Shown here one piece after another: positions 27,447 through 36,603 of a stretch of DNA of 64,000 bases. Both the position numbers and the translations under genes were made by a program. Below the pieces are notes generated by a model, which saw only the letters and a list, made by a program, of their open reading frames with translations, was not told where the DNA came from and did no database searches. Location: contig JARLHU010000175.1 in the NCBI GenBank assembly GCA_031292095.1, positions 53,435 to 117,434 of the forward strand. The letters run 5' to 3'. Every line of letters begins with the position of its first letter. The stretch's first letter is position 1. The DNA is from Desulfosporosinus sp. Lineage in GTDB: Bacteria > Bacillota > Desulfitobacteriia > Desulfitobacteriales > Desulfitobacteriaceae.

Positions 27447-29671
27447 TTTTTAATTGTAAGATAATCAGGGTTAATCACTGGGTCAGGCACTCCTCCGCCA
27501 GCATCAAAATTAAAAAGAGAGGTAGCAGTCCCTGCTGGTGGAACAAATAAATCATTCAGATTGTTGGAAGCAATAATCTGCTTGACTAAGTTTTCGTCGG
27601 CCGAAAAGTTCTTATCATAGGTATCAGTGACGTTGATATCTTTCCCTGCTATAACTGAACCATGAAAATCGACCTTTCCTCTGATAAATACGTTTTTAGC
27701 TGTGAGGACCAAACCGCCGAACACTCCTGAAGATGGCGCATTGACGGTTATCGCATCAGCAGGCACTCCTGTTGGGTCAAATCCGGCTCCGATCAGCCAA
27801 ATATCATGATCTGGACTGGTTGCTAATACTTCGTTGAAAGTTGGGCTAACTTGTAAAATGTTATTCCTTTCCGTAAACAAACTCCCGGTATTGACCCTAT
27901 CCTGTAGGTCATAGCCTGCTGTATTAGCGGTTACTTGCCCATGACCAAAGTTATCGGTTACATTCGTCTGAACGGCAGATTGGCAGGCTACTTGTGTCGC
28001 GGCAAAGGTATCAATGTTATAATCTGACGGTTGTATTGTACCCTTCTGAATAAAGGCACCTGTCGAGAGGACACTGCCGCCGAAGATAATGGAAGAATTA
28101 TCATGGTTATTGGGATTGGTGTAACCTGTGCTAAGAAAACTGGCCATTTCTTGATAAACATTAAAAAAATGTTGGGCTTTATCCAATACTGAAAAGTCTT
28201 TCTCATTGACTGTATCAATGAGCATTAATGAATCTCCCACTTTTCGAAAAGTATATTGATTATTATTTTTATCACTTACAGGATCATAACTTCCATACGT
28301 AACTTTCCCAGGTAGATAGCCATAAGCACGGTAATTACCGTCAATTGAAACACTTTCCCCAGTTTGATAATCTGGGTCTCCTGGATCTCCAGCGTTAACA
28401 TAAACAGTACCCGCCAAGAAAGAATTACCGGCAACTTGTACTGAGGAACCACCCGCTGAATTGATATCCGGACTGTTAATGACGATGCTGCTACTCTTGT
28501 CATGTCCGGCTTCACCACCAGAATAGCCGTTAAAATTACCATCGATCAACAAGTTGGCAGCAGTCCCTTTGATTTCAATATCATCTCTAGTATAGGCATC
28601 CTGCCCCACTTCGATTTTACTATGACTTGTGCTCCCTTGGAGGACAAGGTTATCGGAAAAAACATTACCCGTTGAGCCTGAACCCGTGACCTTTAGATTT
28701 GTATTACTTGAATTCACCTGAACATTAGCGTCACTATAGGCATTGCCGTTGATTGTCACGTTAGTGGATTCCGAGGCTTTTCCGGCACTAATCCCTCCAA
28801 ACAAGGTTAGATCCTTTAAATCTGTAGGATCAGTGGGTAAGTACCCTTTTGCAAAAACATCCCCTGAGACCTTAATATTAGGACCCGATAAATCAATATT
28901 ATTATAGCTAGCCAAAGCCGTACGCCAGAGGGGTTGGTCCTGGAGCGGTATACTATTCACAGCAGTTTGGTACCCAATAATCTTGGGAGGTACTTGAATA
29001 TTGAACTCGGCACTAACCTGCTGAGTCACCTCTTGATCCCCCTTACCTGCATCATGAATCACCTTATATTGGAGAGGAATCACCATCGGTTTTGAAGGAT
29101 CACCAATAAAATTTGTGATTGTACCAAGTATAATTGAAATTATATCTGGATCCGGACTGGCTTCCGAGATTTGTTTATAATTCCCTGTCGTAGTCAGTGA
29201 TTCGGATATATGCGATTGCGATTCGTCTCCCAAATAAGCCTTGTACGCATCTTGCATTTTGTTAAGAAGAATAGGGCTGTTGGCAAGTTGATCAGTTAAA
29301 TACCCTTCATCGACCGTACCATCACTTTTAAGCCAATGGGCTACATGAGTCGTTGGATTTAGAATCGCATCTTCACGTTCAGTTTCAATTTCCGTTTGCA
29401 CTTCTTGATTTACTGCCACATTTCCTTCGCTGATGGCTGCTTTTATCTTGATGCTGATCAAACCATAGGCTTGATCCAGCTCGGAATCAGCAACATAAAA
29501 GGTCGATTTGATGCGTTTATCACTCATCTGGAGACGATAGGCTGACAATGCTAGAGAGAGTGTCGCGATACCGAGAATGCTTAAAACGGACATAATGATT
29601 AATACCATCCCCATGGTTATGCCCTGATTACATTTTAAGTGTCTTCTCAGCATCAAATTCCACCTCATCAT
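27431..29671 (-). CDS. Large PilX-like pilus protein with polar repetitive body
   Basis: NQGITMGMVLIIMSVLSILGIATLSLALSAYRLQMSDKRIKSTFYVADSELDQAYG, then about 650 aa rich in G/N/S/V resembling a beta-helix. Confidence 0.6.
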   Translation of the reverse strand: MMRWNLMLRRHLKCNQGITMGMVLIIMSVLSILGIATLSLALSAYRLQMSDKRIKSTFYVADSELDQAYGLISIKIKAAISEGNVAVNQEVQTEIETEREDAILNPTTHVAHWLKSDGTVDEGYLTDQLANSPILLNKMQDAYKAYLGDESQSHISESLTTTGNYKQISEASPDPDIISIILGTITNFIGDPSKPMVIPLQYKVIHDAGKGDQEVTQQVSAEFNIQVPPKIIGYQTAVNSIPLQDQPLWRTALASYNNIDLSGPNIKVSGDVFAKGYLPTDPTDLKDLTLFGGISAGKASESTNVTINGNAYSDANVQVNSSNTNLKVTGSGSTGNVFSDNLVLQGSTSHSKIEVGQDAYTRDDIEIKGTAANLLIDGNFNGYSGGEAGHDKSSSIVINSPDINSAGGSSVQVAGNSFLAGTVYVNAGDPGDPDYQTGESVSIDGNYRAYGYLPGKVTYGSYDPVSDKNNNQYTFRKVGDSLMLIDTVNEKDFSVLDKAQHFFNVYQEMASFLSTGYTNPNNHDNSSIIFGGSVLSTGAFIQKGTIQPSDYNIDTFAATQVACQSAVQTNVTDNFGHGQVTANTAGYDLQDRVNTGSLFTERNNILQVSPTFNEVLATSPDHDIWLIGAGFDPTGVPADAITVNAPSSGVFGGLVLTAKNVFIRGKVDFHGSVIAGKDINVTDTYDKNFSADENLVKQIIASNNLNDLFVPPAGTATSLFNFDAGGGVPDPVINPDYLTIKNWKKL

Positions 29672-30432
29672 TTGGTCATTTTAATTTGGCTCAACTTTGC
29701 AGTCGCAAGTTCAATTCCATTTTTCTGACAGGATACTGTGACCGTGATAGGGAGTCCTGTTTCTTGATCGATAGACCCCTGTGTTGCTTCACCGTTCTGG
29801 GATATCATAGTAATCTTGCCCTGTATAGGATTCAGGCTAAGATAATTATCAGTCGTAAGCTTTGTCACTTGCAAAGTTTTGGATGACCTGTTTTCTAGTT
29901 CTATCGTGATATTACTGGACGGTCCCCCATCTTGTTTAAGCATAACTGTGATCGGGTCAGACGAACAGGGATACGTTGCATCGAGGAAGGTAAAAGCCGT
30001 TCCAGTCCCGTTCACAGACAAAAGTAACGTCTGTCCATAGTAAGTCCAAGGGATCGTAATGTCAGTCGAGGTGAAATTATTTGTTTGAGTCAATTCAACG
30101 TCCGTCGTAAATTGATCGAAACCAAGGGTCTCCGGTGGTAGCGAAATAGTACTCTTGTGAGTCGTCGGATCGAAGGGAGAAAATTCTGTGATAAGATCCG
30201 AAAAGCTTTTGCTTTTGTACTCTTCCATATACTTCTGCGCCAGTTGATTAGCCTCCAATTGTTCTTTGGCGAGGTTGTTGGTCTTAAACGAATTAGCAAA
30301 GAAAGCGGCCGTCGGAGCGATAATAATTCCAAGAATCGCCAAGCTACATATCACTTCTACCAGTGTCATACCCTGTTGACTCCCCTGGTTTCGCTCCATC
30401 CCAACTCCCCCCTGTTTATTTAATCTGGACAT
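29668..30432 (-). CDS. Prepilin-like protein (GspI/PilV type)
   Basis: QQGMTLVEVICSLAILGIIIAPTAAFFANSFK. Confidence 0.8.
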   Translation of the reverse strand: MSRLNKQGGVGMERNQGSQQGMTLVEVICSLAILGIIIAPTAAFFANSFKTNNLAKEQLEANQLAQKYMEEYKSKSFSDLITEFSPFDPTTHKSTISLPPETLGFDQFTTDVELTQTNNFTSTDITIPWTYYGQTLLLSVNGTGTAFTFLDATYPCSSDPITVMLKQDGGPSSNITIELENRSSKTLQVTKLTTDNYLSLNPIQGKITMISQNGEATQGSIDQETGLPITVTVSCQKNGIELATAKLSQIKMTK

Positions 30433-31612
30433 TGCCGCTTTGCTCAGTAACCTTCACCCTAGGTTTTGCCGAATCATCATTCAGAACTTGCACCACAAAG
30501 GGCAGATCAGATTCATTGATGACTGAAAGGTTTATGCCATTTTGATCATGTTCAGGATTACGGGGCGTACTATAGATCAACAGAGTTAACGATTGTCCCT
30601 GAGGTTGAAAGACTTCCATACTACCATCCTTGGGATACAGGTCACCTTGCGTTTGATACTGGAAGTAATACTTGCCTTCTTTTTTTGTTACCTTGATCTT
30701 GGTATTCACATAGCCTGGATCATCGCTGTATACATAACTTGCCCGTGTATAATCCTTACTTTTACCAAATACTACGGCAGGCAAATCTGCGGTAACCGGT
30801 TTCATTGACATCACAAAATCTGTCGTTACAGGAGCTGTTACTCCCTTAGTTACAGTAGGGACACTCGAGGCTGCCTTTCCAATAAAGACAAAAGGATCCG
30901 CAGAACCATAGGTCCCTTTAATATCCCAACTCCTAAAATCACTGTCGCTACTTGGATATTTCGGTAGCATGAACAACCGAAAGACGATATTCCCACTGAT
31001 ACCCTCGGCATTCTTATTGGGGCCGATTAGAATACTTTTCACGAACGTTTTCTTTTCCCAGCCCTCAACCGTACTGAGAAATGAGAGCAGGTTAGCATAG
31101 GTTCCACTGTACTGAAGGGTTAAATCCATACTCGGAATTTGGTTTTTGTCATTGGAAGGGGAAGGGACAGTTGCTTTATTTTCGGTACTGACCTTACCTG
31201 CGTCCTCAACTAAATCCTTAAGGTTATATTTCATTGCTTCAGTTTGCTTGGCGGTATTGATAGTCTTCGATAATTGCGGATTACTGAACGAGACAGAAAG
31301 ACCGTTTAGAGCGGTAGAAGTCAACATTTGATCAAAACCTAGGATGGTTTTCTCTTGATCATCTAAAGGGAAAAACATTCTGGTCTGTTCATCCGTTTTG
31401 ACCTTCATGATTTTGTAATCTTGAGTCAGTTTACTGCCAGGTTTGAGGAAATCATTAATTACTTTAATTTGTTTATCGTTATCTAACACTTGATTATTAA
31501 GCAATGCTATCGCCTGTACCTGAGGTTGGAAAATAAACTGATAAAATCCAAAGATAAGTACAAATAAGCCTAACCCCACAGCCAAGAGCTTTTCACGCAG
31601 GGTGATCTTCAT
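30416..31612 (-). CDS. PilO-like pilus assembly protein, extended
   Basis: N-terminal TM, coiled coil, MDLTLQYSGTYANLLSFLSTVEGWEKKTFVKSI typical of PilO. Confidence 0.65.
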   Translation of the reverse strand: MKITLREKLLAVGLGLFVLIFGFYQFIFQPQVQAIALLNNQVLDNDKQIKVINDFLKPGSKLTQDYKIMKVKTDEQTRMFFPLDDQEKTILGFDQMLTSTALNGLSVSFSNPQLSKTINTAKQTEAMKYNLKDLVEDAGKVSTENKATVPSPSNDKNQIPSMDLTLQYSGTYANLLSFLSTVEGWEKKTFVKSILIGPNKNAEGISGNIVFRLFMLPKYPSSDSDFRSWDIKGTYGSADPFVFIGKAASSVPTVTKGVTAPVTTDFVMSMKPVTADLPAVVFGKSKDYTRASYVYSDDPGYVNTKIKVTKKEGKYYFQYQTQGDLYPKDGSMEVFQPQGQSLTLLIYSTPRNPEHDQNGINLSVINESDLPFVVQVLNDDSAKPRVKVTEQSGNVQIK

Positions 31613-31627
31613 CCTTTATCACTACCT

Positions 31628-32167
31628 TTATTTCAACGTTCCTTCAATCCCGAATATAAACCCATTTCCTTTATCATCGAGGACGATCGTTTTCACTTGT
31701 ACGTTCTGAAAAATATCACTTATCTGCAGTTGATGCTGCAACTCGGCCACTGCGATTCTGTTAGAAGCAGTCCCCTGTAAGGTAACCACTGAATCTGCAA
31801 TAGCTAAGGATTGAAATGAAAGTCCATTGGGAACCATGGCAGCAATACTATCAATCATGTGGCGATTAATCCTGTCTTCTTTTTGTAACCCTTGGGCAAA
31901 AACATTAACTGTCTGGAGGTAGGTATCCATCTTTTTGATTTTGTCCTGCGTATCACTCATCTTCAGCTTTGTTTCCTTGATATTTATACTGTTCAAAAAG
32001 TTATTCTGCCCGGCTATACGGCTTTTCAGAGACTGAATTTGGAATATATTCCAAATTAACAAACCTGCTAAGACTACGACAACCAAACCTGAACCCACAA
32101 TTATTTTTTGTTTCGGCTTAATTCTTCTCTCTTCAAAATATGGTTTAAAGAAATTGATCTGTTGCAT
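31628..32167 (-). CDS. pilN: PilN-like pilus assembly protein
   Basis: INFFKPYFEERRIKPKQK, TM, coiled coil, IDSIAAMVPNGLSFQSLAI. Confidence 0.75.
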   Translation of the reverse strand: MQQINFFKPYFEERRIKPKQKIIVGSGLVVVVLAGLLIWNIFQIQSLKSRIAGQNNFLNSINIKETKLKMSDTQDKIKKMDTYLQTVNVFAQGLQKEDRINRHMIDSIAAMVPNGLSFQSLAIADSVVTLQGTASNRIAVAELQHQLQISDIFQNVQVKTIVLDDKGNGFIFGIEGTLK

Positions 32168-32214
32168 AACTTATCACCTTCCCAAGCAACCTCATTGAAA
32201 TCTTAAACAGGTAT

Positions 32215-33264
32215 CTAATTTCGTTTGATTGCCCCAATGGCATTTAAGTAATATTTCAAGGAATTCTCTCCATTCTTTTCACTGCTGACAAGGCTGATAT
32301 TTTCTAATACTTCTGCTCTAATTTTAAGGACATCTTCCACATAGGCTGCTAAACCCGGTACATCTTCTGTACATCCACCGATCAGGATGATGTTATCTAT
32401 TTTATTTTCAGAGTTCATTCCAGTAAAGTACCATATAACTCTTCTTATTTCCTGAAGCCAATTCCCCAATTTCTCCATATTTATTAATTCAAAATTATTC
32501 TCTTGTGTGTTAAAGGGCATAGTTTGCGGTTCTAACGAAAGCCCATTAGCAGCAATTTCTCCTTGTGCTATGCTAGGAAAAACATTTTCCGAAATGAAGC
32601 TTTTTCCGCCGAGGTTTACAGTTCTGTGAAACAAGAGTTTCCCCTTACTGATAACATTACATTCAGTACACTTATATCCTAGGTCTAGGAAAACCACGGT
32701 ATTATTCGGATCAAAATCCCTGCCATTCAATTGCACTTGCTGTTGGAATAACTGGGTAATACTGCAGGCATGGATGGTAAGGGACAAGGGCTTTAACTGC
32801 AGTTGATTGGCCAACTGCCAGTAACCCTCAGCTATAATTTTAGGCAAGGCAGCGACTAAAATCCTGGATTTATTGGTTAAATCTTCCGCAATATTTTCTA
32901 ATACAGAATAATCCAGTATATACTGCTCCAATTGAATAGGGAGAAGTTTATCTACTTCGAAAACGATGAGTTGCCTAATTTCTTTATTTTTGACCGACGG
33001 CAAGAGCAATTCTCGGGTAACTACTTCTGTGCTGGAAATCGAAAAAATAATCTGCTTGGTTGTAATCTGTCTGATTTCCAACTGGTTTTGAATTTCAGCA
33101 CCTAGGGTGGCAACATCGAGAATATGCCCGTCTGATACCGTACCGATTGGTGTGTTAAATAAAAAGGCCTTTTCGATTTCGACACCATTTCTAACTTCTT
33201 TGCCTACCACTGCTTTAATCAGCATCGATCCGATATCGAGGGATAAAATACTCACGGATTTCAT
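32215..33264 (-). CDS. pilM: PilM-like actin-fold pilus assembly protein
   Basis: SILSLDIGSMLIKAVVG; FLDLGYKCTECNVI; NIILIGGCTEDVPGL. Conserved region begins at MKSVSIL; the longer ORF has a Lys-rich repeat extension. Confidence 0.85.
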   Translation of the reverse strand: MKSVSILSLDIGSMLIKAVVGKEVRNGVEIEKAFLFNTPIGTVSDGHILDVATLGAEIQNQLEIRQITTKQIIFSISSTEVVTRELLLPSVKNKEIRQLIVFEVDKLLPIQLEQYILDYSVLENIAEDLTNKSRILVAALPKIIAEGYWQLANQLQLKPLSLTIHACSITQLFQQQVQLNGRDFDPNNTVVFLDLGYKCTECNVISKGKLLFHRTVNLGGKSFISENVFPSIAQGEIAANGLSLEPQTMPFNTQENNFELINMEKLGNWLQEIRRVIWYFTGMNSENKIDNIILIGGCTEDVPGLAAYVEDVLKIRAEVLENISLVSSEKNGENSLKYYLNAIGAIKRN

Positions 33265-33656
33265 AGCTTTTAATGTTAGCATAGTTTTTATTGTTTTTAT
33301 ATCTTTTATATCTTTTATATAAAAGCTATCCATTCTATCTTTCATGGCCTTTATAGCTTTCATAGCTTTCACCCATTTCTTGATTATTGTGCACAAATCA
33401 TCCCTCGGAAGTCTTTAATAAGTAGCACCAGAAACCAACCTAAACGATAAGAAAAGGTTAAACCAAGCGAAACCCTTCACATATTTATAATGGATCTCTC
33501 TTGGTATTGACCAATCCCGAAACAATGGTTTAGTATCACCACGAAAAGCGGGTAGGGTAAGAGATTTTCTCCCCGTATATACGGAACCTCTTTCACCGAA
33601 GAAAGAAACTGGTTAAAGTAAGAAGACCAACAAACTAAGCGGTTGGAACTAAAAGA

Positions 33657-33694
33657 GGGAGAGGCGCATCGCTGGACCGTCCGTGTCTCTCCCC
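33657..33694 (-). terminator. Hairpin downstream of the major pilin, possible processing/terminator site
   Basis: GGGAGAGACACGGACGGTCCAGCGATGCGCCTCTCCC on the minus strand. Confidence 0.5.
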
Positions 33695-33815
33695 TAACTA
33701 CAAAGAGATTATAATGTTCAGCCCATAATAGGTTGTAAATTTTAAAGAATTCTATATTGGAATATTTTTCATGAAACGTTTAACTTAGGTTATCAGATTC
33801 AAGCAGATAGTCTTT

Positions 33816-34229
33816 TTAGTGATCAATACTAAATTTTACATTTTCTGTAACAGTTTGTGTTACCCCACTATGCGCACCATAGCTTGTGCCTGGTACAAAC
33901 GTTACAACATATGCGGTCGTTCCGCCTCCACCGATAGTAAATGCCCCACCTGTCTGCGATGATAAAGGGACAGCCATATAAGCTGGCAATATATTTGTAG
34001 CTGTAACTGTACCAGCCACCACCGGTGTTCCTGTTTGTGTTTCCTGAATCCGGGCAGCATTAACTATTTGTGAAGCAGTACTCGCATCGGCATTGACAGC
34101 TGCGTCAATTCTCATGCCTGAAAACTTGGGAATAGCAATGGCTGCCAAAATAGCCAGGATGGCCATAACGACGATAAGTTCGATCAATGTAAAACCTTTT
34201 TTGTTTTTTAATACTTTTACATTAGTCAT
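33816..34229 (-). CDS. Type IV prepilin (major pilin candidate, locus B)
   Basis: MTNVKVLKNKKGFTLIELIVVMAILAILAAIAIPKFSG. Confidence 0.93.
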   Translation of the reverse strand: MTNVKVLKNKKGFTLIELIVVMAILAILAAIAIPKFSGMRIDAAVNADASTASQIVNAARIQETQTGTPVVAGTVTATNILPAYMAVPLSSQTGGAFTIGGGGTTAYVVTFVPGTSYGAHSGVTQTVTENVKFSIDH

Positions 34230-34301
34230 AATAATCTCTCCTCTTTCATAAATATATTAGTTTATCTTTTTAGCCTAGAACTACCTCAGTCAACCCTCCT
34301 T

Positions 34302-35501
34302 CTATCCAGTTTTAGATAAATCAAATACCGGCATTAATATGGCGATGACGATAAAACCAATGATGACTGCCATTATGATAATAAACAATGGTTCAACCAT
34401 TGACACCACTTTTTGCAGGTATGTCTCCGCTTCTTCATCATAAAAATTCGCTGTTTTGTCCAAGATCATTTCCAGTGTTCCCGACTCTTCCCCTATCAGA
34501 ATCATACTGTCCACCATGGGCGGAAAAAGCCCAGTTTTATGAATTAGATCCGATAAGCTAACGCCTTCTCTGATCTCTTCAACGATTTGTTTGATCCCGG
34601 TACTTACGACGACATTGCCGACCACTCCAGCGGCTCCCTCCAGAGAGGGAATCAGGGAAATTCCGCTCGTGAGCAGAGTACCTAAGGTCCTGGTGAAACG
34701 GGCGGTGTATATCCGTTGTATCGCCTTGCCAACCACTGGAATACGAAGCTGAAAAGCATGAAACGCATACCGGCCCTTCTCGCTGGAGATAACTCTATTG
34801 ACGAGAAAAGTTAGTCCTCCAATGACCATTAGGATCAGATACCAGTAGGATCTTAACGCATCACTAGCTCCCATAACAATTCGAGTCGGCAAAGGAAGTT
34901 CAACGCCGCTGGTTTTGAAAAGTGAAACGAAGGTTGGCATGACAGTTGTCAACAGTATGACTACAGCGCTGATGGCCAGAATACATAAAATAATAGGATA
35001 AATCATAGCGGTTTGAATTTTGTTATTAATTTTAAATTCTTTTTCATACGTAACAGCCATCCGGTCCATCAAAAGGTCTAACGTCCCACTAGTTTCTCCC
35101 GCAATAACCATTTGGGTAAAGAGTTCCGGGAAAACAGTATGTTTTTGCATAGCCGCCGAAAGCATCGCCCCTTTTTGCACTTCTTCATAGACATTTGCTA
35201 AAGCTGCTTTCAGTCTTGTATTCTCAACCTGTTCACGCAAGATTTCTAAACACTTGATAATCGAGATCCCTGAATTAAGCATGGTATAAAACTGACGGCA
35301 GAAAACAGCCAAATCTTTTACATTCGTTTTTTTTGAAAATCTAACTGTTTTCAGATCTTTACTAGTTGTTTCCTGCACGGTTACAGGATATTTTTTCTGT
35401 TGCTGTAGTATTTCCAGTGCTTCCATCCTACTATTAGCCTGTAAGACTCCCTGCTCATGTTTACCAAGGTTTGTTAAAGCTTTATACTGATAGTTTGGCA
35501 T
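34302..35501 (-). CDS. pilC: PilC/GspF-type platform protein (locus B)
   Basis: MPNYQYKALTNLG; FCRQFYTMLNSGISIIKCLEIL; FTRTLGTLLTSGISLIPSLEGA. Confidence 0.93.
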   Translation of the reverse strand: MPNYQYKALTNLGKHEQGVLQANSRMEALEILQQQKKYPVTVQETTSKDLKTVRFSKKTNVKDLAVFCRQFYTMLNSGISIIKCLEILREQVENTRLKAALANVYEEVQKGAMLSAAMQKHTVFPELFTQMVIAGETSGTLDLLMDRMAVTYEKEFKINNKIQTAMIYPIILCILAISAVVILLTTVMPTFVSLFKTSGVELPLPTRIVMGASDALRSYWYLILMVIGGLTFLVNRVISSEKGRYAFHAFQLRIPVVGKAIQRIYTARFTRTLGTLLTSGISLIPSLEGAAGVVGNVVVSTGIKQIVEEIREGVSLSDLIHKTGLFPPMVDSMILIGEESGTLEMILDKTANFYDEEAETYLQKVVSMVEPLFIIIMAVIIGFIVIAILMPVFDLSKTG

Positions 35502-35536
35502 AAAGGCCTCCTTATCAATTATATCGGTTATAATGC

Positions 35537-36592
35537 TTAAAGACTTAAGTACCTTTTGACAATATCCATTTCCACGCAATACTGGAAAACATTTTCTTTG
35601 GTAATCAAGCCCCTTTTAAACAAGTCCATTAAGCTAGCATCCATGGTCTGCATTCCTACTTTACTTCCCGTCTGGATGACATTTTGGATCTGAAAGGTTT
35701 TTCCTTCCCGGATGAGATTGCGAACAGCACTATTGGCAATCATTACTTCGATCGCGGCAATACGCCCACTACCATCAGCTTTAGGCAGTAGTTGCTGGGA
35801 AACAATCCCTTCCAAAACCGTGGAAAGCTGAACTTTAATTTGCTGCTGCTGAAACGGGGGAAAAACATCCACAATACGGTCAATTGTCTTCGCAGCACCA
35901 ACAGTATGTAAGGTTGACAACACTAAGTGTCCTGTTTCCGCGGCAGTCACGGCAATACTAATAGTTTCCAGATCCCGCATCTCACCCACGAGAATAATAT
36001 CCGGGTCTTGGCGCAAAGCAGCCCGCAAACCGTCTGCGAAACTAGTGACATCTCCGCCGATCTCCCGTTGATTGATGATACTCTTGTCATGTTTGTAAAG
36101 ATATTCAATCGGATCCTCCAAGGTAATGATGTGGCATTTTCGTTCCTGATTAATAAGATTAATCATATACGCTAAAGTCGTGGATTTCCCGCTCCCTGTG
36201 GGTCCTGTCACCAGAATAAGTCCTCGCTGTTTTCGGCAAAGATCTTCAATCACCGGTAACAGGCCTAATTCTTCCCTAGAGGGAATCCGGTTCATCACTG
36301 TTCGAAAGGCCGCGGAATAACTGCCTCGCTGCTTAAAGATATTCACCCGAAACCGACCAAACCCACTGATTGAAAACGATAAGTCCAGCTGTTTATTAAT
36401 ATCTGATAATTTTAAATGTTTAGAATCAAGCAATTGTTTGACCAAAACCTCAACATTGTCCGCAGTCAAGATCGTTTCATCCAGCCCTACCAGTTCTCCG
36501 TTGATGCGAATTATCGGCGGAGCACCTACGGTAATATGCAAGTCTGAAGCCCCCATTTGGGTTGTCTTGATTAGCAACTCCATTATATCCAT
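35537..36592 (-). CDS. pilT: PilT twitching ATPase (locus B)
   Basis: VTGPTGSGKSTTLAYMINLIN; GEMRDLETISIAVTAAETGHL. Confidence 0.95.
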   Translation of the reverse strand: MDIMELLIKTTQMGASDLHITVGAPPIIRINGELVGLDETILTADNVEVLVKQLLDSKHLKLSDINKQLDLSFSISGFGRFRVNIFKQRGSYSAAFRTVMNRIPSREELGLLPVIEDLCRKQRGLILVTGPTGSGKSTTLAYMINLINQERKCHIITLEDPIEYLYKHDKSIINQREIGGDVTSFADGLRAALRQDPDIILVGEMRDLETISIAVTAAETGHLVLSTLHTVGAAKTIDRIVDVFPPFQQQQIKVQLSTVLEGIVSQQLLPKADGSGRIAAIEVMIANSAVRNLIREGKTFQIQNVIQTGSKVGMQTMDASLMDLFKRGLITKENVFQYCVEMDIVKRYLSL

Positions 36593-36603
36593 CAGAAATC
36601 CCT

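Noticed and set aside
33470-33560. CTAAACCATTG segment reminiscent of the 3' part of c-di-GMP-I riboswitches
   Set aside because: The GCAAACC / GGGACGCAAAGCC core is absent, so no riboswitch called.
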